A stretch of 64,000 bases of DNA from Candidatus Bathyarchaeota archaeon (GTDB taxonomy: Archaea; Thermoproteota; Bathyarchaeia; Bathyarchaeales; Bathycorpusculaceae). Where the stretch lies: positions 124,001 through 188,000 of the forward strand of contig JAOZIA010000005.1 of NCBI GenBank assembly GCA_026014585.1. Reading direction: 5' to 3'. A program made the position numbers and the translations under genes. Positions 1-8,330 of this stretch are shown here, one piece after another (position 1 is the stretch's first letter; each line of letters begins with the position of its first letter). Below the pieces are notes generated by a model, which did no database searches, was not told the origin of the DNA, and was given only the letters and a program-made list of their open reading frames with translations.

Positions 1-869
1 TAAAGTTCAATAATGTAAGGCTCAATTTGTGCGCCATGCATACGTTTCAAATGGTTCTTTATCAGCAAGTCTCTACTGCTCGGGGTTAACACTGTGGATG
101 TTGTAAAGTTTGCGCCGATTAAGTCATCTCTTGTATAACCAGTCATTAAAGTCACACTTTTTGTCATTGCCAAAAAAATGCCTTGACCATCAACAATCAC
201 CGCTGGGTCAGGAAGCAGACTAAAGAGTTTGGAAAAATTCTGTTCAGCAGCCGTTAACTGCTGTTTTAAAGCAATAATAGGCAAAGCCGCACTGTCCTGT
301 CTATTTGCAGCCTCAAAGGCCAGCAGCAAAGTTGCCATTGCGGAGAATCCAGCAAAAAGTGCTAGTTCAATTAATCCGGGACCAATCGCTAAGAAGCAAG
401 CCGTAAAGCAGGGAACTGAAAGAAACATGAGTACTGATGAAATGTCAAATTCTTTGGAATATTGCAAAAAAGCAAGTCCTAAGGAGAAAACTACGGCACC
501 GATTAAAAAGTAAAAAGAGTTTATCGTGATAGGAACAAAAAATAGTGCAACAGATATTGCGGTTCCTAAAAGGAAGACTGGAAAGATTTTTTTGTTGCCT
601 ATGAAGAAGCGGTTATCAAGCAAAGTCAAAATAAAAGCTAACAAGATAGGAAGGGGGGACCAGTAAAAAACGTTTTTTTCAAAAAAAGTGTTTCCTACGC
701 CTATAGCGGCTAGTATGTAAATGCCCGAACATATCAAAAGTCCGATGGTGAACATTAATTTGCGGGTGTCTTTGTCTTTTCGGTATAGCAAGAAAATTTT
801 TATAGCTACTGCAAAATCAAGAGTGATAATTGCGCCCCAAAGAAGTAATGAGTAAAAGAAAGGAATCAT
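1..869 (-). CDS. PAS-domain membrane sensor, C-terminus cut by window edge
   Basis: Reading the minus strand from the ATG at 869 gives an uninterrupted frame to the first base of the window, so the N-terminus is complete and the C-terminus lies outside. About six or seven hydrophobic segments fill the first ~190 residues. A linker with KQQLTAAEQNFSKLF follows, then a PAS domain (LLPDPAVIVDGQGIFLAM, then MTGYTRDDLIG). This layout is typical of archaeal sensor histidine kinases and PAS-containing signalling proteins; the output domain is not visible, so kinase activity is inference. No partner regulator is next to it. The upstream neighbour at 1068 is divergent. Confidence 0.8.
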   Translation of the reverse strand, partial: MIPFFYSLLLWGAIITLDFAVAIKIFLLYRKDKDTRKLMFTIGLLICSGIYILAAIGVGNTFFEKNVFYWSPLPILLAFILTLLDNRFFIGNKKIFPVFLLGTAISVALFFVPITINSFYFLIGAVVFSLGLAFLQYSKEFDISSVLMFLSVPCFTACFLAIGPGLIELALFAGFSAMATLLLAFEAANRQDSAALPIIALKQQLTAAEQNFSKLFSLLPDPAVIVDGQGIFLAMTKSVTLMTGYTRDDLIGANFTTSTVLTPSSRDLLIKNHLKRMHGAQIEPYIIEL

Positions 870-1067
870 ATGTGCCATTCCTCGATTACTTCAATGTTAA
901 ACATAGGGGCGATACCTGATTAATTTTTTTGGAGCCAGAAATACTAGAAAGCAACTGGCAATATATTAATTATGAATTTTTAGTACGGAAGTAGGCAAAA
1001 GAGACATCTTTTTATCAAAAGCTTATAATATCAACATTGGCTTCTTTGCACCTAAAGGTAAACCCCC

Positions 1068-1979
1068 ATGAAATTTGCCACATTCACCTACAAACCTGAA
1101 AAACCTGAGGGCTTTGACTTTAGCCTGCTCCGAGTTAAACCTGAAACAGGCATAAGAATCCAGCCAGACCCAACCATGCATAGCAACATCGCAGTTTTCG
1201 CTGATACCGCAACAGGCAAAGTTCACCCTGACTGGGTTTCCCAATCTGAGCTTGGACCAGCCAAATTTGGAAACTACAATTACAACATTTACTGGGATGT
1301 GCTCTGCCCTACTCAACCCGAATACCAAGCCGAACAGCTGGATTATATCGAGGAGGTTTCCCGTATGTCCAAGGGCATCTGGCTAAACAGCCAATACTTT
1401 GCCGACCATGGACACTGCACCTGCCCCCGATGCAAAGAAAGATTTCAGAAAAGTGGGTTAAGCTGGGAACAGTGGCGCCGAAAAGAAGTTACTGATTACA
1501 TTGCCCAAATCCGCGAGCGGGTCAAGGGTGATTTGGTTTTATGTCTTCAACCAGACCCAGTAAGCAGCCTTGAGCGTTACGGCGTGGACTTTGACGACTT
1601 CGCCAAATATGCTGATGCCTTCTGCGTGGTCATGTTTAGCAAAAACTATGCTACGCCATGGTACTGGGAAATGATCACCCGCGGATTCAAAAAACAACTC
1701 AAAAAACCATTCTACATCAGCCTCTACATTTACGGGCCAGGAGACCTGCCTCAAGACGTACCCACCACATCTGAACTGCTAACGGTTTCTGTGCGTTGCG
1801 TTCGAGTCGGCGGCATAGAAGGCATACTCTATCTGGTTGACAGTGAAAAAGAAGCTGTAGAGTTCCAAAAACAAGCAGTCGAAAACACTGCGCTAAGACA
1901 AAGGCTAAGAGCATTTGGCGGCGCGCCTGTGCAGGAATATCTTGACAGGGTAGCCAGTTGGGAAAACATAGTCAAATAA
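1068..1979 (+). CDS. TIM-barrel glycoside-hydrolase-like protein
   Basis: A 303-residue soluble protein without signal peptide or membrane segment. The middle has a CTCPRCKERF segment just after a strand ending in GIWLNSQYF. This type of CxCPxC segment recurs in hypothetical TIM-barrel glycosidase-like proteins, where it follows a barrel strand. Later segments (DLVLCLQPDPVS, ADAFCVVMFSKNY, KPFYISLYIYGPGD) look like successive barrel strands. Acidic catalytic residues cannot be assigned by eye, so activity and substrate are unknown. An AT-rich TATA-like box (cttataata) sits near 1021-1029, about 40 bases before the ATG. The gene appears monocistronic. Confidence 0.6.
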   Translation: MKFATFTYKPEKPEGFDFSLLRVKPETGIRIQPDPTMHSNIAVFADTATGKVHPDWVSQSELGPAKFGNYNYNIYWDVLCPTQPEYQAEQLDYIEEVSRMSKGIWLNSQYFADHGHCTCPRCKERFQKSGLSWEQWRRKEVTDYIAQIRERVKGDLVLCLQPDPVSSLERYGVDFDDFAKYADAFCVVMFSKNYATPWYWEMITRGFKKQLKKPFYISLYIYGPGDLPQDVPTTSELLTVSVRCVRVGGIEGILYLVDSEKEAVEFQKQAVENTALRQRLRAFGGAPVQEYLDRVASWENIVK

Positions 1980-2000
1980 CACAATTTTCTAATTTTATTT

Positions 2001-2079
2001 GTCTATTTGGAGCCTAATAGTAATTCATTGCAGAAACTATAGAGGGAGGTCCCCTAATGGCGCATTCCCCAACCAAAAA
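2001..2079 (+). repeat. Dispersed repeat copy A (one unit)
   Basis: Contains CTATTTGGAGCCTAATAG (2003-2020), an 8-base spacer, TGCAGAA, then ACTATAGAGGGAGGTCCCC and an ATG beginning Met-Ala-His. The same unit recurs at 25410-25589 (copy B) and, on the minus strand, at 44691-44803 (copy C). The 18-mer is an imperfect palindrome. It lies between the convergent genes ending at 1979 and 2109. Function unknown. Confidence 0.7.
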
Positions 2080-2108
2080 AGGGAAAGCCACTGAGCAACC
2101 AAAACCGA

Positions 2109-3074
2109 CTATATTGCCAGCATTTCAGCGAGTTTTAGCATGCGCATATCCAACTGTTTTCTGTTGGTTGCAGCTTCGGTTAGGTCGATGTCGCAGATTT
2201 GCCCTTTCTGCAAACCAACTGCCCTGTTTCCTGCATCCCTGCAAATCAGCTCCACCGCGCGGTCCGCAAACAAACTTGCTAATAGTCTGCTTCGTGCTGT
2301 TGGGCTGCCTCCGCGTTGTGAGTAACCCAGAATGGAGAGGCGGACTTCGGATTCGGTTTGCCGTTGGAGTTCTTGCATAAGTTTGTGGGTGTCTCCGATG
2401 CCTTCGGTGGCGACGATTACGCCTGCACGTTTACCTTTTTTGGCGTTGGCATCCATCACCTGCATGATGTCGTCCATTTTTGTGGGGTTCTCGGGGATAA
2501 GAATGATTTCTGCACCCACGCTGATGCCTACTTCTAAGGCGAGGAACCCACGTTTACGACCCATAACTTCAACGATGAAGAGGCGTTCGTGACTGATTGC
2601 GGTGTCACGGATTTTGTCAATAGCATTAACCGCAGTGTTCACAGCCGTATCAAACCCAATAGTTTCATCAGTACCGTACACGTCGTTATCAATAGTTGCG
2701 GGAATCCCAACCATTGAAGTACCGCTTTTTTTGCTCAAGTCCAAGGCACCACGAAAACTGCCATCCCCGCCAATCACTACCAAGCCGTCTACGTTGTTCT
2801 TGTTTAGCATGTCCGCTGCGCAATCCACGCCTTGAGGGTCCTCAAATGCGGGGCAACGAAGAGTATGCAGAAAAGTTCCGCCGAGCTGGATGATGCCGCC
2901 TACGCTTCTTGGGGTAAGTTTACGGAAGGAATTAGTGAGCAGTCCATCCCAGCCACGTTCAAAACCGATAACTTGTAGACCATTGTAGTGGGCTACACGG
3001 GTGACTGCGCGTATGGCAGCGTTCATTCCTGGCGCGTCTCCGCCTGAAGTTACAATACCAATAGTTTTAACCAA
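2109..3074 (-). CDS. pfkA: 6-phosphofructokinase (PfkA family)
   Basis: Phosphorylates fructose 6-phosphate to fructose 1,6-bisphosphate in upper glycolysis. The 321-residue length matches the bacterial-type short PFK. Visible motifs: GGDAPGMN at 11-18 (nucleotide-binding loop), GGDGS at 102-106, PATIDND at 125-131 with the catalytic Asp at 129, and VEVMGRKRG for fructose 6-phosphate binding. Gly rather than Asp in GGDGS, and Ala rather than Lys before TIDND, point to ATP rather than pyrophosphate as donor; this follows the known family rule and is not tested here. Many archaea use ADP-dependent kinases instead, so a PfkA-type gene suggests ancestral transfer. Confidence 0.93.
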   Translation of the reverse strand: MVKTIGIVTSGGDAPGMNAAIRAVTRVAHYNGLQVIGFERGWDGLLTNSFRKLTPRSVGGIIQLGGTFLHTLRCPAFEDPQGVDCAADMLNKNNVDGLVVIGGDGSFRGALDLSKKSGTSMVGIPATIDNDVYGTDETIGFDTAVNTAVNAIDKIRDTAISHERLFIVEVMGRKRGFLALEVGISVGAEIILIPENPTKMDDIMQVMDANAKKGKRAGVIVATEGIGDTHKLMQELQRQTESEVRLSILGYSQRGGSPTARSRLLASLFADRAVELICRDAGNRAVGLQKGQICDIDLTEAATNRKQLDMRMLKLAEMLAI

Positions 3075-3142
3075 ATAAATCAGCCTCAGATTTCACTATC
3101 GGCTAGGGATTTTCAAAATAAAAACTTATCTCACAAGCAAAA

Positions 3143-3151
3143 CACATAAAT
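3143..3151 (+). promoter_or_regulatory. Probable TATA box of tRNA-Tyr
   Basis: The AT-rich stretch acataaatt lies about 29-37 bases before the mature tRNA 5' end at 3180, the spacing expected for an archaeal TATA box. No other candidate is closer. Confidence 0.45.
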
Positions 3152-3179
3152 TCTTAGTTAGTGTCGTATTGGTTTTTGT

Positions 3180-3333
3180 CGGGAGGTAGCTCAGCCTGGC
3201 AGAGCTCTCGAGCCCGTTCCTTTCGGGGATGGACGGAGAAGCTGTAGAGGTCTACCCATGGTGGGCTTCATTCTAGCCTGTCTAGGCCACAGATACCGAG
3301 CCGTCGCAGGTTCAAATCCTGCTCTCCCGACCA
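3180..3333 (+). tRNA. tRNA-Tyr (GTA) with two introns
   Basis: The mature tRNA is built from 3180-3210, 3241-3247 and 3295-3333 with CCA encoded (3331-3333). Removing 30 bases (3211-3240) and 47 bases (3248-3294) leaves exactly 77. The acceptor is CGGGAGG/TCTCCCG with C1-G72 and A73, the archaeal tyrosine identity elements. D stem is GCTC/GAGC, T stem GCAGG/CCTGC. The anticodon stem CTCGG/CCGAG becomes fully paired only after both introns are removed, with loop CTGTAGA giving anticodon GTA. The second intron is at the canonical 37/38 site; the first is non-canonical at 30/31. The exact cut of intron 2 is ambiguous by one A. Confidence 0.9.
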
Positions 3334-3388
3334 TTATTCCAAACTACAAACAAGTTAACGCTTTATTATTAACCAAACACACATGTAA

Positions 3389-4171
3389 GTGGTGACCCCT
3401 CAAATGAGCAATCTTGCAAGTCTTGAGCAGTTTTGGTGTGACCTTGTCTTAAATTTTAGGGGTTCCAAAAAACTTGATGACGCAATCGCAATCTCCTATC
3501 CCAAAGCGCCATTTTTTGCGGTTAACCATGTAGCAGACGTTAAAGCAAAAGAAGAATCATCAGCAAACCTGCTGGTTGAGGCTGAAGGGTTTTTCCGTTC
3601 CCAAAAAGTGCCCTTTAGCAGTTTTAGAATTTCACCACAGACCCCAAGCACATTTAGGAATTGTTTGGAGGAGAACGGGTTTTTGGCACAAAGCGACCAA
3701 TCCGTTATGATATACAGCAAAACTGCTCTGCCGCAATTTTCAAACAGTCAAGGAACAACTGTTAAGGCAGTGGAGAACATGGAGGATGTTGAGGTTATGT
3801 CGGATTTGATGATGGAGATTTTTGAGATGCCACCCGAGTGGAAGCAGGGATTTTTAGAGTTTAACGTGGAAAGTTTCCAGAGGGGCTGGCGGTTTTACTT
3901 AGCATACGTTGATGACGAACCTGTGGGTACCTGTGCATTGTTTTCGTCTGGCGGCGTGAGTGGTATATTTAATGTTGGCACACTCAAACAGTACAGGGGT
4001 TATGGTACGGGTTCAGCTTTAACGATTCAAGCCCTTAAAGACTCCATGGCTGAAGGAAATGTTTTGCATTCGTTGCAGGCGGAGTGCGGGGGAAACGCAG
4101 AGAGGTTGTACCTGAAGCTTGGCTTTGTGGTGGACCATAAAATTCAGTTCTACGCCAAAGACCTGACTTAA
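3389..4171 (+). CDS. GNAT-family N-acetyltransferase
   Basis: A 260-residue soluble protein with a C-terminal GNAT fold. GTCALFSSGGVSGIFNVGT forms beta4, QYRGYGTGSALT is the acetyl-CoA-binding motif A (R/Q-x-x-G-x-G/A), and NAERLYLKLGF is the motif B helix before the last strand. The N-terminal ~130 residues are a degenerate extra half. Acceptor unknown. The frame opens at GTG 3389; an in-frame ATG at 3404 is an equally good start. The 3' end overlaps the convergent gene at 4168 by four bases. Confidence 0.75.
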   Translation: MVTPQMSNLASLEQFWCDLVLNFRGSKKLDDAIAISYPKAPFFAVNHVADVKAKEESSANLLVEAEGFFRSQKVPFSSFRISPQTPSTFRNCLEENGFLAQSDQSVMIYSKTALPQFSNSQGTTVKAVENMEDVEVMSDLMMEIFEMPPEWKQGFLEFNVESFQRGWRFYLAYVDDEPVGTCALFSSGGVSGIFNVGTLKQYRGYGTGSALTIQALKDSMAEGNVLHSLQAECGGNAERLYLKLGFVVDHKIQFYAKDLT

Positions 4172-4674
4172 TCAGCTTTAACCAGCACAATTTCGCTTGG
4201 CGCAAACCATATAGCGCGGTAAAATTTGAAAACACGAAAACCAACCCGACGCCATAACCCCAAAAACCCAATCTTTGAATAACCTTCCTTGCTAAAAGTC
4301 GCCAATGACGCTGTGTTTCCTCGGGTAGCAGATGCAAAAACAGCTTTTGACCCGTGAGCTTGGAGATATTTTGTGCCAGCATTGACCAGTGTGGTGGCGT
4401 ATCCTTTTCTGTGCTGGGTTGGGTGTACTGCAAGCCACAATATGCATCCGTACTGCTCATCTTTTATTGTAAACCAAATCAGCTTGGCAAATCCCACAGT
4501 AGAACCCTTTGCTTCCCCAAGCAGGGTGTTGCCGTCTTTGGATTGTAAACTGTGAAGAGCAAAAAATCGGAAGAACCGTGGAAAAGAGGCATCCACAATC
4601 GTTTTTAGGGCTGAGTCGTCTTGTGGCTGTGCTTGTCTTATCAGTAAGGAATTGTTCACGGATGGTTGCCTCAT
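4168..4674 (-). CDS. GNAT-family N-acetyltransferase
   Basis: 168 residues, a single GNAT domain. CILWLAVHPTQHRKGYATTLV gives beta4 followed by the acetyl-CoA-binding loop (HRKGYATTL), and NTASLATFSKEGYSKIGF is the conserved B motif with its asparagine. The N-terminus LLIRQAQPQDDSALKTIVDASFP is the usual beta1-alpha1 of the family. Substrate unknown. It is convergent with, and overlaps by four bases, the GNAT gene at 3389; the two are not close copies. The UPF0104 gene at 4687-5832 lies upstream on the same strand 12 bases away, so the two may be cotranscribed. Confidence 0.8.
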   Translation of the reverse strand: MRQPSVNNSLLIRQAQPQDDSALKTIVDASFPRFFRFFALHSLQSKDGNTLLGEAKGSTVGFAKLIWFTIKDEQYGCILWLAVHPTQHRKGYATTLVNAGTKYLQAHGSKAVFASATRGNTASLATFSKEGYSKIGFLGLWRRVGFRVFKFYRAIWFAPSEIVLVKAD

Positions 4675-4686
4675 AAATAGGGAGTG

Positions 4687-5832
4687 TTAAATTGTTGGTG
4701 GCGTGGGCGGGATTGTGTCGGGTTCTTTTTTGCGTGTGAAAATGAGACTGGTTGACTTTACGATTTGTGGAATACCGACCAAGTCCTCAAAAATTAGCAA
4801 ACCCCGGGCTAATAGGGCAAATACGCCTGCGGGTCCTGCAGCTATGCCTAAAAGACCCAGAATTCCGATGATTCCGAATTCTTGCACTCCAGCACCTGCG
4901 GGGGTTATTGGAACAAATGCTAAAGCTGTTACTAACGGGTGTATTAAGAAGAATGCAAGCCAAGGAATTTGAGTCATGCCTAATGCTAAGCCTAAGAACC
5001 ACCATTCAAAGCCTTTCAAAAGCCAACAGGCAAAGGTTAGAAGGATTATTTCAGGTATGGCTTTGCTGGTGCTTTGGGAGCTTTCTTTGTATTCTTCGAG
5101 TTTTCCCAGTAGACCGCCTGTGAATCTTTTTAGGTATCTGGAGTTGGCGATTTTGTCAAATATTGATATGGCTCGTTTTGACCAAGTGAAGAGGGCAAGC
5201 ACAATTGCGCCTGCAAGCATCATGGCGATGCCTAGTCCTGCAATGATCAGTCCAAGGTTTATTCCTGCAACAGTTTGGGGAAATAGTTGGTTCCAAGTTG
5301 CTGCTGGAACAAAGGTGACAAGATAAAGCACTGCACCTACTCCGCCTATTACTTTAACCAGAAATTCTATTGTTTGAATCCCTAAAATGGTTGAGAGTCC
5401 TTTTGATGCGGGCACACCTTGGTCTCTTAGGTAGACGGGGGTTAGAATGTAGCCTGACCGTCCGGGTGTTACATCACTTGTTAACATTCCTGCAAACTGT
5501 GCCTGCAAGGTTTTGCCAAAAGTTGTTTTGACACCTGCTTTGCTTAGGACACGTTGCAATCTTACTGTGAAGAGCAGGTTAATTCCAAAGTACATAAGAA
5601 AAGCAAGGGCTAAAAATTCTATTTTTATGGTTAATATGGTTGTGTAGAGGTAATCTACACCTCTAATAATGGTAGGTTCATCGGGGTGAAAATCAGCTGG
5701 AACAGTTGTTCCTACATACCAAAGTAAAGCTATGAAAATGGCAATCATTGCCACAACTTGAAGTAGAATTTTAAGAATTCTTTTTGAAGACCCCTGCGAT
5801 TTCGTTTGAGGTAAAGGTTGTAGCTCGGACAT
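4687..5832 (-). CDS. UPF0104 / LPG-synthase-like integral membrane protein
   Basis: 381 residues with about eight hydrophobic helices, the first at ~25-43. The segment TPGRSGYILTPVYLRDQGVP matches the signature loop of the lysylphosphatidylglycerol synthase transmembrane region family (UPF0104, YbhN/AglD-like). Members act in polar-lipid or lipid-linked sugar flipping; which applies here is not known. The C-terminus LPITPAGAGVQEFG-like stretch (here PITPAGAGVQEFGIIG) is also diagnostic. Starts at ATG 5832 with a short cytoplasmic N-terminus rich in Ser/Lys. Probably precedes the GNAT gene at 4168 in one transcript. Confidence 0.8.
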   Translation of the reverse strand: MSELQPLPQTKSQGSSKRILKILLQVVAMIAIFIALLWYVGTTVPADFHPDEPTIIRGVDYLYTTILTIKIEFLALAFLMYFGINLLFTVRLQRVLSKAGVKTTFGKTLQAQFAGMLTSDVTPGRSGYILTPVYLRDQGVPASKGLSTILGIQTIEFLVKVIGGVGAVLYLVTFVPAATWNQLFPQTVAGINLGLIIAGLGIAMMLAGAIVLALFTWSKRAISIFDKIANSRYLKRFTGGLLGKLEEYKESSQSTSKAIPEIILLTFACWLLKGFEWWFLGLALGMTQIPWLAFFLIHPLVTALAFVPITPAGAGVQEFGIIGILGLLGIAAGPAGVFALLARGLLIFEDLVGIPQIVKSTSLIFTRKKEPDTIPPTPPTI

Positions 5833-5911
5833 ATCGCTTAGAGATTAGTTTGGGAAGTTAAATGGATTTTGGATAAACACCTTTTATCATCCATGAAGCT
5901 CAATGTACAAG

Positions 5912-6091
5912 TTATGGTCTTACGCATTCAGCTTTGGGCCTGTAGGTTTTTTTGGCTGTTCGTTTACGCTTGTGATAATCGCATTCTTTGATGCGGGTCA
6001 GCATCCAGCCTAAGTCTTGGTATATGCATCCGCAGGGCAGATTTGTTATTTTGGTTTTGTTTGCTTCAGCGGGTTTTTTGTTTTCTGCCAT
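5912..6091 (-). CDS. Small Cys-containing basic protein
   Basis: A 59-residue frame on the minus strand from ATG 6091 to TAA at 5912, with no in-frame stop. It begins MAENKKPAEANKTKITNLPC and carries Cys at 20, 22, 37 and 56 and a His at 40, with a Lys/Arg-rich second half. The Cys/His pattern would allow one metal site. Not recognised. It lies alone between the divergent genes at 5832 and 6234. Codon use and the charged, non-random composition support a real gene, but no homology is available. Confidence 0.5.
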   Translation of the reverse strand: MAENKKPAEANKTKITNLPCGCIYQDLGWMLTRIKECDYHKRKRTAKKTYRPKAECVRP

Positions 6092-6175
6092 TGGTTATCT
6101 GTTCTTTATTGTGGTTTATCAGAGGCTTATTTAACTTACCTTTTTGTTAGTGTTTATTTCGTTTTGGAAAGTTAG

Positions 6176-6190
6176 TTTAAATAATAAAAA
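6176..6190 (+). promoter_or_regulatory. Probable TATA box of the archaeosortase gene
   Basis: tttaaataataaaaa lies about 45-58 bases before ATG 6234. A transcript starting ~25 bases downstream would exclude the upstream start at 6144, which supports 6234 as the translation start. Confidence 0.4.
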
Positions 6191-6233
6191 ATACATTGGG
6201 TTACAATCAACCCGTAATTGCTTTGGATATCAA

Positions 6234-8303
6234 ATGGAAAAACAGAAAATTTCATCCAAAATCAGTTTATCCTCACTTCGTAACAGTATTTCTTTAGCTG
6301 TAGCAGTCAAGTTTTCTGCAATTGCGGCGGCAGTGATAGTTTTTTACCTTCAGGATTTAGGGTTCATCTTTAATAATGCATTAAGTGATGAATCCTCAAC
6401 ACACCTGCTAATAATTCCATTCATGTTTCTCTACATTCTTTACAGAAAAAGAAAAGTGCTGCTGGCATCGGTAAACCAGACGCACCGCGAAGGTTTAGGC
6501 AACATATTTGACACAGCAATAGGTGCCTTGCTGTGTGCAACTTCGGTTTTGATTTACTGGTATGGCTCCTATACCTTCACACCCATAGAGTACCATATGT
6601 TCACGCTTCCAATATTCACCACAGGCTTAACCCTGCTATTCTTTAACAGGCACACTCTGCGGCATCTTGTGGTTCCAATTCTCTTCCTGTTCTTCCTCAC
6701 ACCACCACCTACCGAAATCCTTTATGGAGCAGGTTCAGCGCTTTCTGTTGTCAGTGCTATAGTGGCAAACGGCGTCACTAACTTGGTAGGTATAGCAACA
6801 AATTTTTCTGCCAGTCAGTATGGAAGCCCATTAATTTCTATGGTAACACCCAGCGGAGAAAGCTTGACGTTTAGTGTAGATATTGCTTGTTCAGGAATTT
6901 ACAGTTTAATTGGTTTTGTCGTGTTTTCAGCTTTCATAGCATACATCATAAGGGAAAGCCCAACAAGAAAATTAGTCACACTACTTATGGGCATACCGCT
7001 TATTGTTGCCTTAAACATTTTCAGAATAACTGCACTGTTAATTATTGGCTATAACTTTGGCGATGAAGTTGCCCTACAAGTTTTCCACACAGTAGGCGGA
7101 ACAGTGCTAATGTTTATTGGCACAATAATTTTGTTTGGAATCACAGAGAAAATCTTCAAAAAACGAGCCATCCCAGCAGGTTGCCTAACATGCGAACAGA
7201 CCCCAGTTACCCCGCCACATGGCTTTTGTGACAACTGCGGGAAACTGTTAAGTTATCCTAAAGAAAAACTGAAAAAGGTTGACTTAGTGAAAATTATTTC
7301 AGTCATCTTTATCGTGATTGTACTTGTTTCTATCCAGTCACCTGTCTTTGCATTAACAAATGTGGGGGCAGAATTAACGGTTCAGACACCTTCAGGAGAG
7401 CAGGGCAACTCAGAAATTCTCCCCCAAATTGAGGGTTATACATTGAATTTTCTTAAACGCGACACCGCCTTTGAAGCAACTGCAGGCCAAGATGCATCCT
7501 TGATTTATGTTTACACGCCCATTAACCCTGGCAACGGCTCGAATCCTCAAATTTGGGTTACCATAGAAGTTGCCACAGCCGTCAGTTCGCTTCACCGCTG
7601 GGAAACATGCCTTGTTAATTACCCGATTAGTCAAGGTTACAAGCCAAGCGTTACTCAGTTAGATTTAAGAGATGTACAAATAAATGATAACCCACCAGTT
7701 TTGGCGCGGTATTTCTCTTTCCAAGATAACACTGACGACCTAACCCAAGTGGTTCTGTACTGGTACCAAACAGGAACCTTTTCACAGAACGGAACAAGCA
7801 TCTCTCAAAACGTGAAAATTAGCTTAATTTTGTACCCAAGCAGCCCAGCACTTGTTCAGGCAGCGGAGGATGCTCTTTTGCCAGTTGCGGTTACAGTTAA
7901 CAGTTACTGGGAACCCATTAAAAGCTGGGCAACTTTCTCTATAATTATTTCTCAAAACGGATTAACGCTGTCAATTGTGTGCCTTGCTTTGCTTGTAGCT
8001 TTGATAGCCTACAAACTGTTATTTATTGACCGGGCGCAGCGGGAATTGCTTAAGAACTTGTATGGTAAAATCCCAGAAAAAGACCGATTCCTACTACAAA
8101 TAATCAACAAAACAAAAGGCAACTTTACACTGGCAACACTATCAGAAGAACTACAAAAAAGCGCAGGAACACCCGTACCAGAAGATTGGTTAAAACAGGA
8201 ACTTGAGCAGGCAGAACAGGCAGGTTTCATCGAGAAAATAATCGTTAACAAAAATGATGTGCCGATAATCAAATGGAGAATTAACCTGAAATTAACTACT
8301 TAA
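6234..8303 (+). CDS. Archaeosortase/exosortase with zinc ribbon, EpsI-like region and winged helix
   Basis: 689 residues from ATG 6234 (the frame is open from 6144). In numbering from 6144, ~50-335 is a polytopic membrane domain with the exosortase-family residues: Cys249 in ACSGIYSL, Arg294 in NIFRITALL and His315 in FHTVGG. This family cleaves C-terminal sorting signals and transfers surface proteins to an acceptor. A zinc ribbon follows (C347, C350, C362, C365), then a membrane segment near 385-402. An extracellular region with ETCLVNYPISQGY-type sequence resembles EpsI-like exosortase partners. A last membrane helix (~605-628) leads to a ~75-residue charged tail resembling a winged helix. 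The order is unusual; family membership is well supported, while the tail assignment is inference. Confidence 0.85.
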   Translation: MEKQKISSKISLSSLRNSISLAVAVKFSAIAAAVIVFYLQDLGFIFNNALSDESSTHLLIIPFMFLYILYRKRKVLLASVNQTHREGLGNIFDTAIGALLCATSVLIYWYGSYTFTPIEYHMFTLPIFTTGLTLLFFNRHTLRHLVVPILFLFFLTPPPTEILYGAGSALSVVSAIVANGVTNLVGIATNFSASQYGSPLISMVTPSGESLTFSVDIACSGIYSLIGFVVFSAFIAYIIRESPTRKLVTLLMGIPLIVALNIFRITALLIIGYNFGDEVALQVFHTVGGTVLMFIGTIILFGITEKIFKKRAIPAGCLTCEQTPVTPPHGFCDNCGKLLSYPKEKLKKVDLVKIISVIFIVIVLVSIQSPVFALTNVGAELTVQTPSGEQGNSEILPQIEGYTLNFLKRDTAFEATAGQDASLIYVYTPINPGNGSNPQIWVTIEVATAVSSLHRWETCLVNYPISQGYKPSVTQLDLRDVQINDNPPVLARYFSFQDNTDDLTQVVLYWYQTGTFSQNGTSISQNVKISLILYPSSPALVQAAEDALLPVAVTVNSYWEPIKSWATFSIIISQNGLTLSIVCLALLVALIAYKLLFIDRAQRELLKNLYGKIPEKDRFLLQIINKTKGNFTLATLSEELQKSAGTPVPEDWLKQELEQAEQAGFIEKIIVNKNDVPIIKWRINLKLTT

Positions 8304-8330
8304 TCAAAGTCGCTGGTTTATTTTTTTGGT

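Noticed and set aside
2057-2380. 107-codon plus-strand frame starting Met-Ala-His in repeat copy A
   Set aside because: It runs antisense through the phosphofructokinase gene; only the start resembles copy B, and the body is a shadow.
3180-3333. A single-intron tRNA or a non-Tyr identity
   Set aside because: With one intron the stem has an A-C mismatch and U33 is missing; two introns give a perfect stem and the Tyr C1-G72/A73 set.
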